23,561 nt of DNA from an uncultured Lachnospiraceae bacterium (GCA_910585635.1 CAJUFE010000057.1:1-23561); one strand, 5' to 3'. Positions 1 to 8,135 are shown, counted from the first letter of the stretch. Notes: a model not told the origin generated them from the sequence alone. A program made the numbers and translations.

Positions 1-1
1 T

Positions 2-754
2 GAGGACAGGGTATCGGACTTGGAGAGGGACCTTGAGTTGTGGCCGGGGATGGTCAATGTGTTAAGGCCCGGGGAGGATATGAAGGTCGCGGACGCCAAG
101 AGGCCTTCCACCAATTTTGACGCATTCACCACGTCCATGGCCAAATACGTGGGCGCGGCCCTGGAGATCCCCGTGGAACTGCTGGTCAAACACTTCTCAG
201 CCAGCTATTCCGCCAGCAGGGCGGCCCTCCTGCAGGCGTGGAGTGCATTCCGTATGAAACGGGCATGGCTGGCTGCCGACCTCTGCCAACCTGTATACGA
301 GCTGTTCCTGGCGGAGGCGGTCTCGAGAGGGCGGATCAAGGCCCCAGGCTTCTTCCTGGATCCGGTCGTGCGCGCGGCCTATTGTAAAGCGCAATGGAAC
401 GGACCGGCACAAGGCTCGTTGGAACCGGTCAAGGAGGCCAATGCGGCTGAGAAGAGGATAGCCCTTGGGATATCCACGAGGCAGAAGGAGACCATCGAGA
501 TGACCGGCGGGGACTTTGACAGCAACGTCGTCCAGCTGGCCCGCGAGGAGCGGATGATGCGGGAGGCTGGGCTGCTGAGTGGCAGCGAGCCAGCGGCTAG
601 AGGGACAGATAGAGAGGAGGAGCCTACTGATGGGAAAGAGGATGAGGACAAGGGACGCCAGCCGGATGACAGCGGCAGCGACACCGAGGGGCCGGATGAC
701 GATGGCGGCCCAGGCGATAGCGGCGGGAAAGACAGGGAGCAGGACGGGGCCTAA
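2..754 (+). CDS. Phage portal protein, lambda gpB family, C-terminal part
   Basis: The reading frame is open from base 2, so the gene starts left of the window; no true start is visible. Portal proteins form the dodecameric ring at the capsid vertex through which DNA is packaged and to which the tail connects. The visible part has the usual C-terminal pattern of lambda-family portals: an SASRAALLQAWSAFRMKRAW segment, a WNGP motif, then EPVKEANAAEKRI..GISTRQKE. The last ~55 residues are a low-complexity Asp/Gly/Glu-rich tail, from about position 590, which is not conserved in the family. The 3' end overlaps the following protease gene by 125 nt in another frame. The family call rests on recognising the motif order. 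Confidence 0.88.
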   Translation, partial: EDRVSDLERDLELWPGMVNVLRPGEDMKVADAKRPSTNFDAFTTSMAKYVGAALEIPVELLVKHFSASYSASRAALLQAWSAFRMKRAWLAADLCQPVYELFLAEAVSRGRIKAPGFFLDPVVRAAYCKAQWNGPAQGSLEPVKEANAAEKRIALGISTRQKETIEMTGGDFDSNVVQLAREERMMREAGLLSGSEPAARGTDREEEPTDGKEDEDKGRQPDDSGSDTEGPDDDGGPGDSGGKDREQDGA

Positions 755-1892
755 GTTCTGGGACTTCATAGATAATGGGGATGATACTGCTGAGCTGCAG
801 CTCTTCGGCACGATATCCAGTCAGGAGAGCTGGCGGGATGATGACTGTGTCACATACCGGAACTTCATCAACGATCTAAACGGGCTGGGGGACAAAAAGA
901 CCATCAATGTGACCATCCAGTCAGGTGGAGGTGACGTGTTCGCCGCGAACGCTATCTACACCGCGTTGATGACAAACAGGGCAAGGATCACTGGGACGGT
1001 CATCGGGATATGCGCCAGCGCGGCGACGATCATCCTCATGGCTTGTGATGACCGTAAGATCGCGGAGAATGCCGTGTTGATGGTGCATAATCCGTCCGTC
1101 AGCCTTGTCGGGTCATACCAGGCTGATGAGCTGGCCAAACTGACGGAAGTCACAGGACAGGTCAAGAAGAGCATCATGACGGCCTATATGTCCAGGCTGG
1201 ACAAGACGGAGGATGAGATCAGCCAGCTGATGGATGAGGAGACCTGGTACGTGGGGCAGGAAGCCGTGGACGCGGGTTTCTGTGACAGCGTGGTCCAGGC
1301 CAGTTTCATAGACAGCGCAGCGGGCCGCTTCTTTATAGACGGCGCGCCCCATACGTTTAAAGACTACATGGAGACGGCTGTCCCGGAGGATGTGCGGAAA
1401 AGGGTCCAGCGCATCGCTCCACCTCCAGCACGGAGGATAGCAGGGACATTTTCAGGTGCGACTAACAAGACACAGGAAAGGAAGACGGGGATGGATGAAA
1501 AAGACATGCTGATCACCGACGTTGCAGGGCTCAAGGCCGCATATCCGCAGCTATGCGCCCAGATCGGGGCTGAGGCAGTGGAGACAGAGCGGGAACGCCT
1601 GAAGGCGATCGATGAGATAGCGGCGGGTATCCCGCAGGAGATGCTCATAAGAGCGAAATATGAGGAACCGATATCGGCGGCAGACCTGGCGCTGGCCAAG
1701 ATGAAGGCCAACAATGCAGCAGGGCAGCAGTTCCTGGCAGGGATGGTGGCTGATATACAGGATTCCGGCACGGCATCGGTCACAGCGGAACCAAACGTGG
1801 GGTTTGATGATGCGGTCAAACAGAGAGAAGAGAGTGAAAAGAAGGTCGGCGGCCTGGTCGCCAGCCTGAAAAAAGATAAGAGGAGGGGTTGA
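630..1892 (+). CDS. ClpP-like prohead maturation protease with C-terminal scaffold region
   Basis: Serine peptidase of the ClpP/S49-like phage prohead group; it would cleave scaffold or portal inside the prohead during maturation. Visible signs are a GGGDVFAANAI strand-turn, the nucleophile region ICASAATII (Ser about residue 130) and MVHNP (His about residue 153), followed by ETWYVGQEAVDAGFCD, which matches the ClpP 'EAVEYGLVD' stretch. ATG 630 is preferred because AGGAGG lies 9 nt upstream (615-620). A GTG at 579 in the same frame is possible but less well placed. The last ~135 residues are a charged, helical, scaffold-like tail that may also be made separately from ATG 1491. It follows the portal and precedes the decoration gene, as in lambda B-C-D. 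Confidence 0.85.
   Translation: MGKRMRTRDASRMTAAATPRGRMTMAAQAIAAGKTGSRTGPKFWDFIDNGDDTAELQLFGTISSQESWRDDDCVTYRNFINDLNGLGDKKTINVTIQSGGGDVFAANAIYTALMTNRARITGTVIGICASAATIILMACDDRKIAENAVLMVHNPSVSLVGSYQADELAKLTEVTGQVKKSIMTAYMSRLDKTEDEISQLMDEETWYVGQEAVDAGFCDSVVQASFIDSAAGRFFIDGAPHTFKDYMETAVPEDVRKRVQRIAPPPARRIAGTFSGATNKTQERKTGMDEKDMLITDVAGLKAAYPQLCAQIGAEAVETERERLKAIDEIAAGIPQEMLIRAKYEEPISAADLALAKMKANNAAGQQFLAGMVADIQDSGTASVTAEPNVGFDDAVKQREESEKKVGGLVASLKKDKRRG
1491..1892 (+). CDS. Possible nested capsid scaffold protein (internal in-frame start of the protease gene)
   Basis: ATG 1491 lies in frame inside the protease gene and begins a 133-residue helical, charged region (MDEKDMLITDVAGL...). A purine-rich stretch (aggaaaggaagacgggg) precedes it at usable distance. 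In phage lambda the scaffold Nu3 is made from an internal start in the protease gene C and shares its C-terminus. The present arrangement has the same geometry and domain order. No start-site data exist here, so the separate product is an inference. The region could equally act only as the protease's own C-terminal domain. Confidence 0.4.
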   Translation: MDEKDMLITDVAGLKAAYPQLCAQIGAEAVETERERLKAIDEIAAGIPQEMLIRAKYEEPISAADLALAKMKANNAAGQQFLAGMVADIQDSGTASVTAEPNVGFDDAVKQREESEKKVGGLVASLKKDKRRG

Positions 1893-1895
1893 GCC

Positions 1896-2321
1896 ATGGG
1901 GATGTTCGAGCAGATCGGGGAGTTCACGCCTGATAGCCTGATAGCTTCGCCAGATTTCCCGATACTAAAAGAAGGCATCGGGCTGAAGCCGGGCCAGGGA
2001 CTGTTGAAACGTGGCTCCCTGATCATGAAGGGCACAGATAGGGCTGGGTATATCGCAGGTACCGCAGCGGCAGCAGGAGAAGGCGGGGACGCTATGGCAT
2101 CCCCTACGGGTATGGAGGTATACGGCATCCTGACGGATGATACAGATACAGGAGATGATGCGTCCGGGGACAACATCCCGGCTGTAACGTACATGACAGG
2201 GGTGTTCAACCCCGCAGCCATCCTGTTGTCCGGTGAGGATGTAGATATCAGCGCCTATGAAAAAGAGTTAAAGGACGTGGGGATCTATCTCCGCAGCGTC
2301 CAGGAGTATGGAGGGAGGTAA
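1896..2321 (+). CDS. Head decoration protein, lambda gpD family
   Basis: 141 residues, close to the usual size of gpD-like proteins, which bind as trimers on the outside of the expanded capsid and stabilise it. The central pattern of a charged stretch followed by AGYIAGTAAAAGEGGDAMASP, GMEVYGILTDD and AVTYMTGVFNPAAI resembles the decoration family, where a short domain clamps capsid three-fold axes. A GAGGAGGGG ribosome site lies about 8 nt upstream of ATG 1896. The gene starts 4 nt after the protease stop and is followed directly by the major capsid gene. An acidic DDTDTGDDASGD insertion sits in the middle. Confidence 0.78.
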   Translation: MGMFEQIGEFTPDSLIASPDFPILKEGIGLKPGQGLLKRGSLIMKGTDRAGYIAGTAAAAGEGGDAMASPTGMEVYGILTDDTDTGDDASGDNIPAVTYMTGVFNPAAILLSGEDVDISAYEKELKDVGIYLRSVQEYGGR

Positions 2322-2325
2322 GGAC

Positions 2326-3366
2326 ATGCCAGATTATACGACGCGGGAGATGATGGAGGCGATCGACCAGACGCCCCCAGTCAGGACGTTCTTCCAGAGG
2401 ACATTTTTTCCGGGAGAGCAGACACATATATCCGAGAAGGTGGAGTTCGACGTGCGCAAGGGCAAACGGATCATGGCGCCGTTCGTGAGCCCCAGGAGAG
2501 GCGGGAAGGTCATCACCCGCCAGGGCTGGAAGACCAACCAGTTCACCACGCCGAAGATCGCGCCGGAGAGGCCCCTGACCATCGACGATATCGCCCATCG
2601 GGGCATCGGGGAGAACATCTATTCCCAGAGGACACCCGATGAGAGAGAGAATGAGCTACTATCCAAGGATCTGACGGATCTGGAAGAGGCCATCGCCCGC
2701 AGGAAGGAATGGATGTGCCGCCAGATCATGTACACGGGCAAGGTCGATGTGGTGGATGAGGAGGAGGGCGTGGATGTGCAGATCGACTTTGGGTTCAGCA
2801 ACATCATCGTCCTGGGGGCCAATGAACAGTGGTCCCAGCCAGCGGTCAACCCCCTCATCATCCTACGGGAGGTCAGAAAGAAGATCATCAAAGCCACCGG
2901 GTCCGCGCCGGATATGGCGGTCTTCTCCTCAGACATGATTGAGGATTTTATCACAAACCCACACGTAAAGGCCGCGATGGACATGCTGAACTACAAGAAC
3001 ATCGTCATTGAGCCGAGGGTCGTGGACCCGGCGCTGACCTTCTACGGCAGGATCGCGGAGATGGACCTGGATATCTATACATACGATGAGTGGTTCTTGA
3101 ACGACGAAGGCGAGGACGAGGCCATGGTGCCGGAAGGGACAGTCCTCTTAGGGCATTCCAGCGGGGAAGGCCAGATCGAATACGGGCTGGTCACCCAGAT
3201 GGAAGATAAGACGTTCCGTTCCTACGAAGGGAAGTTGGTCCCCAAAGTATGGGCCGATGAGAACAGCGAGGTCAAGAAAGTGAGGCTGACGTCCAGGCCG
3301 CTCCCGCGTCCATTTGATGTGGATTCCTGGGCAGTCATCCAGATGCAGAAAGGAGACAAGCCATGA
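2326..3366 (+). CDS. Major capsid protein, lambda gpE family
   Basis: 346 residues; forms the icosahedral shell. Recognised from the gpE-family order: an N-terminal TREMMEAIDQTPPVRTFFQRTFF segment, VEFDVRKGKRIMAPFVSP, a Gly/Arg turn, LTIDDIAHRGIGEN, the central helix with LLSKDLTDLEEAIARRKEWM, and a late DMAVFSSDMIEDF and YGRIAEMDLDIYTYDEW region. The frame also allows ATG 2308, but ATG 2326 has the GGAGGGAGGTAAGG site placed right before it and gives the usual N-terminus. The stop overlaps the start of the next gene (ATGA at 3363-3366), implying translational coupling. Confidence 0.9.
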   Translation: MPDYTTREMMEAIDQTPPVRTFFQRTFFPGEQTHISEKVEFDVRKGKRIMAPFVSPRRGGKVITRQGWKTNQFTTPKIAPERPLTIDDIAHRGIGENIYSQRTPDERENELLSKDLTDLEEAIARRKEWMCRQIMYTGKVDVVDEEEGVDVQIDFGFSNIIVLGANEQWSQPAVNPLIILREVRKKIIKATGSAPDMAVFSSDMIEDFITNPHVKAAMDMLNYKNIVIEPRVVDPALTFYGRIAEMDLDIYTYDEWFLNDEGEDEAMVPEGTVLLGHSSGEGQIEYGLVTQMEDKTFRSYEGKLVPKVWADENSEVKKVRLTSRPLPRPFDVDSWAVIQMQKGDKP

Positions 3367-3839
3367 GGTACAGGTTAAAGGTATCATACCGTTCAGACGG
3401 CAGGACATACGCTCCGGGGGACATCCTCCCGGAAGACATCCATACAGGCGACCTGGCATATCTGAGGGATAAAGGATTTGTGGAGCCGGTCGATGTGGTG
3501 TTTCCAGACGCAGATATCTCTCAGGGAGAGGGAGGCTCTCAAGGCGTGGGCGCAGGGGATGAAGAGATCGACATCGGTTTTCTGGATACGGATACAGGAG
3601 AGGAAGGGCTTGGTATCGGCTTTCCGGATACGGGAGAGGAAGGGCTTGGCATCGATTTTCCAGACCTTGACGGGACGGAAGGCATGAAGACCCCGGAGGA
3701 GATCCAGAAGATGCGGACAAAGGATGAGGTCTATGCCTATGCCCAGTCCATCGGCCTTGACTTAGGCGATGGCTACAGGGAAGAGAGCCTGAAAGGGCTG
3801 CAGGAGCAGGTGGTCAGTTTCCAGGGAGGCGCAGGATGA
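3363..3839 (+). CDS. Hypothetical head-associated protein with acidic tandem repeats
   Basis: 158 residues with no confident family. Three parts can be seen. An N-terminal ~40 residue basic/beta-like segment (MRYRLKVSYRSDGRTYAPGD) resembles small head-completion proteins that sit between capsid and connector genes. A central acidic stretch carries tandem copies of an EEGLGIGFPDTG-like unit, encoded by a 36-bp direct repeat at 3591-3662. A C-terminal ~45 residue helical part (TPEEIQKMRTKDEVYAYAQSIG) resembles the short DNA- or protein-binding helices often found in this slot. It starts inside the capsid stop codon and runs into the next gene by 4 nt. Confidence 0.6.
   Translation: MRYRLKVSYRSDGRTYAPGDILPEDIHTGDLAYLRDKGFVEPVDVVFPDADISQGEGGSQGVGAGDEEIDIGFLDTDTGEEGLGIGFPDTGEEGLGIDFPDLDGTEGMKTPEEIQKMRTKDEVYAYAQSIGLDLGDGYREESLKGLQEQVVSFQGGAG
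3591..3662 (+). repeat. Two tandem 36-bp direct repeats
   Basis: Units 3591-3626 and 3627-3662 both read gatac-(a/g)-ggagaggaagggcttgg and end in tttcc-(g/a); they differ at about six bases. A degenerate partial copy (atcgacatcggttttctg) lies immediately upstream. The unit length is a multiple of three, so the frame is kept and the protein gains 12 residues per copy. This suggests expansion by slippage or unequal recombination. Confidence 0.8.
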
Positions 3840-4174
3840 CTTTTAAAGAACAACTGGCGGCAGATGTGGGGGCAGTGTTCCTAAATCCGGCAGAGTTCGG
3901 AGAGATACATAACGTTGGCGGGAAGGAGATGACGGTCGTCATCGACGACAGCGAGATGCAGGAACGTAAGGAGCGGATGCAGAGCGGCGGGGACGGGGTG
4001 TACAAAAGACGGACGGTCGTCTACGTCAGTGCCCTTGATTTTGGGCCGCTGCCAGCCATCGGGGACATACTGACCGTAGATGGGGACACATATATGGTCA
4101 CAGACTGCGTGGACGAAGGGGACATATATTCCATCCATCTGGAGGACTACGAAAGTGATAGAGGTCAATTTTAA
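3836..4174 (+). CDS. Probable head-tail joining protein (gpFII-like slot)
   Basis: 112 residues, compact and beta-rich in appearance, with a late PAIGDILTVDGDTYMVTDCVDEGDIYSIHLED stretch typical of small phage head-tail attachment proteins that cap the connector and receive the tail. It overlaps the previous gene by 4 nt (ATGA) and the following GTG start by 20 nt. Position between capsid-associated and tail-completion genes supports the joining role; the sequence similarity is only moderate by eye, so the exact family is uncertain. Confidence 0.6.
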   Translation: MTFKEQLAADVGAVFLNPAEFGEIHNVGGKEMTVVIDDSEMQERKERMQSGGDGVYKRRTVVYVSALDFGPLPAIGDILTVDGDTYMVTDCVDEGDIYSIHLEDYESDRGQF

Positions 4175-4772
4175 CGTCAGCGAGAGGGACTTAAGGAAGA
4201 TAGAGGGCAGGCTCGGCAGCATGTGCCAGAAAGCCCCCGCAGTACTAAAGAGCGCCGTAAACCAGACCGCAAGGATGGCCAGGAAAGACCTGGCGGAGGA
4301 AGCCCAGAGGACCTATACCGTAAAAAAAAGCGGGTTCTACAAGGAGATGAAGATCCACTACGGCTCCAACAGCAACCCCGAAGCGCTGATCACCTCCCAG
4401 GGTGAGGTGATCCCGCTGCGTGACTTCAAGCATTCCGCATCCGGAGGGCGTACAAGGGCGCAGGTCAAAAAGGACGGATCCCTAAAGGATCTCGAAAAAG
4501 ACGGCATAAAAGCATTCAAGAACAACATCGCCGAGAGAGGCCAGAAACGGAAAAAGGACACCCGGAAAGGGAAGAAAGGGAGCGCGGTCAGGCATATCGC
4601 CATCGCCGAGAGGGAGACCAGGGAGCGGCTGCACATCCATGAACTGTTCGGCCCGGCCATCCCGTCCATGCTGGGGAATGAGGAGACCACCTACGGCGCT
4701 GTCGCGCCAAAGATCGAACAAAACCTCTCAGAAAATGTCGAAAAGCAGATAGAAAGGGTCTTAAGGGGGTGA
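4155..4772 (+). CDS. Minor tail protein Z-like tail completion protein
   Basis: 205 residues from GTG 4155, chosen because GGAGG lies 9 nt upstream (4141-4145) and upstream codons are out of family. The sequence has the pattern of prophage minor tail protein Z: an N-terminal helix (LKSAVNQTARMARKDLAEEAQ), YTVKKSGFYKEMKI, a PLRDFKHSASGG turn, and near the end HIAIAERETRERLHIHELFGPAIPSM. In lambda, gpZ acts late in tail completion and is needed for correct joining to heads and DNA positioning. Very basic. It overlaps the preceding gene and is 4 nt from the next. Confidence 0.75.
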   Translation: MIEVNFNVSERDLRKIEGRLGSMCQKAPAVLKSAVNQTARMARKDLAEEAQRTYTVKKSGFYKEMKIHYGSNSNPEALITSQGEVIPLRDFKHSASGGRTRAQVKKDGSLKDLEKDGIKAFKNNIAERGQKRKKDTRKGKKGSAVRHIAIAERETRERLHIHELFGPAIPSMLGNEETTYGAVAPKIEQNLSENVEKQIERVLRG

Positions 4773-4776
4773 CGGC

Positions 4777-5292
4777 ATGACGCCTATCTTTTTACAGGAC
4801 GCGCTGGTGGAGGAGCTACAGGATCTGTTCCAGGACTTCCGGTCCCAGGCCCCGGACGGCACGAGGAGGCCGCTGAACGTATTCGCCCAGTATCTGCCGA
4901 AACGCGAGCACAGCATAGACCAGAGGGTAACGCAGGGGCGGCCCGGTCCTGCACAAAAAAGGCCGGCAGACCCCCGGTTCCCGTATATATGTGTAGACCT
5001 CACATCCGGCGAGATCCCAGAGGGCAGGAACGCTGACCATACCATATCGACAGTGCTCGTGATCGGCACGTATCATAACGGTTGCGACAGGCAGGGGGCA
5101 AGAGACGTATTCAACATCATAGACCGGATCTATGACAGATATTCCAGGATGCCGGTCATGGGGAAAAAGTATGTCTTGAAGTTCCCGATCAGATGGTACC
5201 TGCAGGAGGATGAGCCTTACGAGTATTTTTTCGGGGGCATGGAGCTCGACTGGCTGGTGCCCGCCATAAGAAGGGAGATACCATATACATGA
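4777..5292 (+). CDS. Probable tail terminator / tail completion protein
   Basis: 171 residues. The slot between the gpZ-like gene and the sheath is where tail terminator proteins normally lie. The mid-section DHTISTVLVIGTYHNGCDRQGARDVFNIIDRIYDR followed by a beta hairpin and a C-terminal FGGMELDWLVPAI resembles the alpha/beta fold of terminator-type proteins (a strand carrying 'T..v.ig', then the helix of 'D.f.iid.Iy'). This is an inference from position and pattern. GGGGGTGAC precedes ATG 4777. Its stop overlaps the next start by 4 nt. Confidence 0.55.
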   Translation: MTPIFLQDALVEELQDLFQDFRSQAPDGTRRPLNVFAQYLPKREHSIDQRVTQGRPGPAQKRPADPRFPYICVDLTSGEIPEGRNADHTISTVLVIGTYHNGCDRQGARDVFNIIDRIYDRYSRMPVMGKKYVLKFPIRWYLQEDEPYEYFFGGMELDWLVPAIRREIPYT

Positions 5293-5663
5293 TGGAAAAT
5301 GAGAACATGGAGACTGAGGACATGGAAGTTGGGAACGAGATATCGGAGGAAGCCAGGAGGTACGAGGAGGACCTGGAAATGGAAGATCCCCCGCCCGTCT
5401 CTTTAGGAAAAGGGACAGATACAGGAGGCACGGCCCTCATCTATATCGGCCCCAGTTTCCCAGGCGCAAAGAGATACACTGTCTATACAGGCGGCCTCCC
5501 GGAAGCCTTAGAGGAAAAGATAGAGGCCGCACCCATATTCAGGGGCCTCGTGGTCCCTGTTGAAAGGCTGGCGGGGGCAAACGTGGAGCTCTCCCGCAGC
5601 GGGAGCGGCCTGAGCATCCTATATCAGAAAGCGCAAGAGACACTTGCAGGAAGGGAGGGATAG
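5289..5663 (+). CDS. Hypothetical protein upstream of the tail sheath
   Basis: 124 residues, no recognised family. The first ~45 residues are low-complexity and acidic (MMENENMETEDMEVGNEISE). The rest is a small folded region with ALIYIGPSFPGAKRYTVYTG, a 'GGLP' turn, and RGLVVPVERLAGANVELSRSGS, reminiscent of short proteins found immediately before sheath genes in contractile phages. It overlaps the previous gene by 4 nt and ends 2 nt before the sheath start, so it is probably co-translated with it. A role in tail assembly is suggested by position only. Confidence 0.55.
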   Translation: MMENENMETEDMEVGNEISEEARRYEEDLEMEDPPPVSLGKGTDTGGTALIYIGPSFPGAKRYTVYTGGLPEALEEKIEAAPIFRGLVVPVERLAGANVELSRSGSGLSILYQKAQETLAGREG

Positions 5664-5665
5664 GC

Positions 5666-7117
5666 ATGGCTTATAACCGTGGCGTCAGGATCTTAGAGAA
5701 CCCCACAGCGCTCACAGCCCCCATCCTCGGGACGGCGGGCCTGCAGGTCATCGTGGGCACATCCCCTGTCAACCTGGCAGAGGATCCGGAAAGAGCGGTA
5801 AATACCCCCATGGTGGCCAACAGCTTCGCGGAGGCGTCCGTTGCGGTGGGGTATTCGGACGATATGTCCTATACCTTAAACCAGAGCATATACGCAAGCT
5901 TCAAGCTGTTCCCGGTTGCTCCGGTCATACTCATCAATGTCCTGGACCCAAAGAAACACAAGACCGCTTGCGAAGAGGCATCCTGCCCCGTAAGGGACGG
6001 GCAGGCGCTCATGGAGCAGACAGGCGTGCTGCTCAGCACCTTAAAAGTGAAGGACGGCGCGGAGGACCTCACACAGGGGGGAGACTACCTGGCCACCTTC
6101 GACAATGACGGCTATGTGGTCCTCACGCTCCTGGGGACCGGGAAAGGGGCAGGGGCGGAGACCCTCACGGTGACAGGGGACAGGATAGACCCCACAAAGG
6201 TGACGGAGAAAGACATCATCGGCGGCTACAACGTGTCCACCGGCCAAGAATCAGGCCTTGAGCTCATACGGCAGGTCTACCCGCGCTTCGGCATGACGCC
6301 GGGCCTGATCGTCGCACCGGGATTTTCCAGACATCCGTCCGTATCAGCAGTGATGGCGGCAAAATGCGAGGACATCAACGACATGTTCCGGTGCGAATGT
6401 GTCGTGGACGTGGACTGCACAGCGGACGGCGCCCAGAGATACACAGACGTAAAGACTGTGAAAGAAAAGTCCGGCCTGGTCAGCCCGCATATGGCGGCGG
6501 TCTGGCCCAAAGTGATCGCGGGAGGCTACCCGCTCTACTACAGCGCCGTTTTCGCGGCTATAACAGCATACACGGACGCGGGGAATGATGACGTCCCGAA
6601 CTTGAGCCCGTCCAATAAGATGATGGCAGTCACAGCCACATGCCTGGACGATGAGGATGACACAGAAGTCTCCATCGACAAGGCCCAGGCCAATATGGTG
6701 GCCAGCTACGGCGTCATAACGGCCACGAACATCAACGGGTTTAGGACATGGGGCAACAATACCGCCGTATACCCGTCCAGCACGGACCCGAAGGACCGGT
6801 GGTTCAACTGCCGGAGGTTCTTCTCCTGGTGGGGGAACAGTTTCATATTGAGCTATTTCCAGTATGTGGACCGGCCATTGAGCAAACGGCTCGTAAAGAG
6901 CATCTGCGACGCGGAAAACATCCGTGGGAATGCCTATGTCGCACAGGGCAAGTGCGCCGGGGCGCGGATCGAGTACCAGGCGGACGACAACCCCGTCACG
7001 GATATCATAAACGGGAAGATCACGTTCCGGCAGTATCTGGCTCCGTTCCCACCAGCGGAGGATATCTTGAACATATTGGAATTTGACCCGGCGATGCTGC
7101 AGAGCGCGCTGGAGTAA
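5666..7117 (+). CDS. Contractile tail sheath protein
   Basis: 483 residues, a usual length for P2/Mu-type sheath proteins. The sheath surrounds the tube and contracts on infection. Features seen are an N-terminal 'MAYNRGVRILENPTAL' arm, a GLQVIVGTSPV strand, the YTLNQSIYASFKLF.VAPVILINVLDP region, GGYNVSTGQESGLELIRQVYPRFG, LIVAPGFSRHPSVSAVMAAKCEDI, and a C-terminal WFNCRRFFSWWGNSFI...QYVDRP and ADDNPVTDIINGKITFRQYLAPFPPAEDILNILEFDP, which is the conserved inner domain. Its presence shows the particle is a myophage. It starts 2 nt after the previous stop and is followed by the tube gene. Confidence 0.95.
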   Translation: MAYNRGVRILENPTALTAPILGTAGLQVIVGTSPVNLAEDPERAVNTPMVANSFAEASVAVGYSDDMSYTLNQSIYASFKLFPVAPVILINVLDPKKHKTACEEASCPVRDGQALMEQTGVLLSTLKVKDGAEDLTQGGDYLATFDNDGYVVLTLLGTGKGAGAETLTVTGDRIDPTKVTEKDIIGGYNVSTGQESGLELIRQVYPRFGMTPGLIVAPGFSRHPSVSAVMAAKCEDINDMFRCECVVDVDCTADGAQRYTDVKTVKEKSGLVSPHMAAVWPKVIAGGYPLYYSAVFAAITAYTDAGNDDVPNLSPSNKMMAVTATCLDDEDDTEVSIDKAQANMVASYGVITATNINGFRTWGNNTAVYPSSTDPKDRWFNCRRFFSWWGNSFILSYFQYVDRPLSKRLVKSICDAENIRGNAYVAQGKCAGARIEYQADDNPVTDIINGKITFRQYLAPFPPAEDILNILEFDPAMLQSALE

Positions 7118-7135
7118 AAAAAAGGAGGCTGAGAG

Positions 7136-7669
7136 ATGGCAGGTACATCATTTTCAATGCCGGAACTGGTCGGTGCATTCCACGTATACCACAACGACGA
7201 CCGGCTGATCGGCATATCAGACGAGATCACCCTCCCGGAATTTACGGCCCTGACGGACAACATGGCCGGGCCGGGGGTCCTGGGCGAGGTGGAGACAGCG
7301 GCATTCGGACATTTCGGCTCCATGGAGATCGAGATCCCCTTCCGTCAGGTCAACCCGACGATGTTCAACCTGGTCTCCATGGGACCGTCTGTGAACGTGA
7401 CCATCCTAGGGGGCGTGCAGCAGAGGGATTCACAGACCGGGGACGTCGACTGGTGGCCCGCCCGCATCGTCATGCGGGGGGAAAATAAGACATTATCCCT
7501 AGGAAAATTCAAGCAGGCAGCAGGTACAGGGAGCAGCATAAAGCTGGAGCTGACCTATATCCTGATCGAGATCAACGGGGTAAAGGAGATCGAGCTGGAT
7601 AAGTTCAATTTCGTCTATACCGTGCATGGTGTGGATGTGCTGAAGAAATTAAGGAGCATGTGCGAATAA
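7136..7669 (+). CDS. Major tail tube protein, P2 FII family
   Basis: 177 residues, as expected for P2-like FII tube proteins that polymerise into the inner tube inside the sheath. Typical points are LVGAFHVYHNDDRLIGISDEITLPEFTALTDNMAGPGVLGEVE, GSMEIEIPFRQVNPTMFNL, and GDVDWWPARIVMRGENKTLSLGKFKQA, ending in EIELDKFNFVYTVHGVDVLKKLRS. The ribosome site AAGGAGG (7121-7127) is well placed. Sheath followed by tube is the invariant order of contractile tails. Confidence 0.93.
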   Translation: MAGTSFSMPELVGAFHVYHNDDRLIGISDEITLPEFTALTDNMAGPGVLGEVETAAFGHFGSMEIEIPFRQVNPTMFNLVSMGPSVNVTILGGVQQRDSQTGDVDWWPARIVMRGENKTLSLGKFKQAAGTGSSIKLELTYILIEINGVKEIELDKFNFVYTVHGVDVLKKLRSMCE

Positions 7670-7682
7670 GGAGGAAAGAGCG

Positions 7683-8135
7683 ATGAGAGATATCAGGATG
7701 GAAGATATTGAAACAGGAGATACTGGAACAGGAGATATCGGGGCAGGGGAGACAGGAAAGGGAACGGCGGCAGACCCTGGGACGTGGGATCCAGATACCC
7801 CGGGGGAAGTCATCGGACTGGAGACGGAAGTCGAGCCCAAAAATGAACTGGAGCTCAATTTCCAGAGACCGTACACATTCGCCGGGCAGACCTATGAGAG
7901 CGTCGACCTGAGCGGACTGCGGAAGCTGAGGGCAAAAGACCTGATCGAGGCCAGCCGGGAGATGGAGAACGGTGGGACCCGCAGCTTCACCCCGGAGATG
8001 ACCATTGAGAACGCCTGTATCCTTGCGGCAAAAGCGGCTAAAAAGCCCGTGGAGTTCTTCCAGTGGATGCCCCTTGCGGATGCCGTCCAGCTGAAGAACA
8101 TCGTGGTAAATTTTTTGTACGGGGCAGTGGAGTAA
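7683..8135 (+). CDS. Tail assembly chaperone, P2 gpE-like (0-frame product)
   Basis: 150 residues. The C-terminal ~95 (ELNFQRPYTFAGQTYESVDLSGLRKLRAKDLIEASREM ... FTPEMTIENACILAAKAAKKPVEFFQWMPLADAVQLKNIVVNFLYG) match the gpE/gp41-like tail assembly chaperones that coat the tape measure during tube assembly. The N-terminal ~50 residues are an unusual low-complexity run of TGDTGTGDIGAGETGKG type. Near the 3' end it carries a slippery site at 8108-8117, through which ribosomes could enter the -1 frame and make a longer form. AAGGAGG precedes ATG 7683 at about 9 nt. Confidence 0.85.
   Translation: MRDIRMEDIETGDTGTGDIGAGETGKGTAADPGTWDPDTPGEVIGLETEVEPKNELELNFQRPYTFAGQTYESVDLSGLRKLRAKDLIEASREMENGGTRSFTPEMTIENACILAAKAAKKPVEFFQWMPLADAVQLKNIVVNFLYGAVE
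8108..8117 (+). promoter_or_regulatory. Programmed -1 ribosomal frameshift site (A AAT TTT / T TTT TTG)
   Basis: In the chaperone frame the codons are GTA AAT TTT TTG TAC. This contains two overlapping X-XXY-YYZ heptamers, A AAT TTT (8108-8114) and T TTT TTG (8111-8117). The second is the same slippery type known for P2 E+E'. A -1 slip leaves the 0-frame before its TAA (8133-8135) and opens a frame that continues to 8278. Confidence 0.8.

Noticed and set aside
1364..2221. Minus-strand ORF of 285 codons opposite protease and decoration genes
   Set aside because: Shadow of two well-supported plus-strand genes, no ribosome site and Ser/Pro-rich translation.
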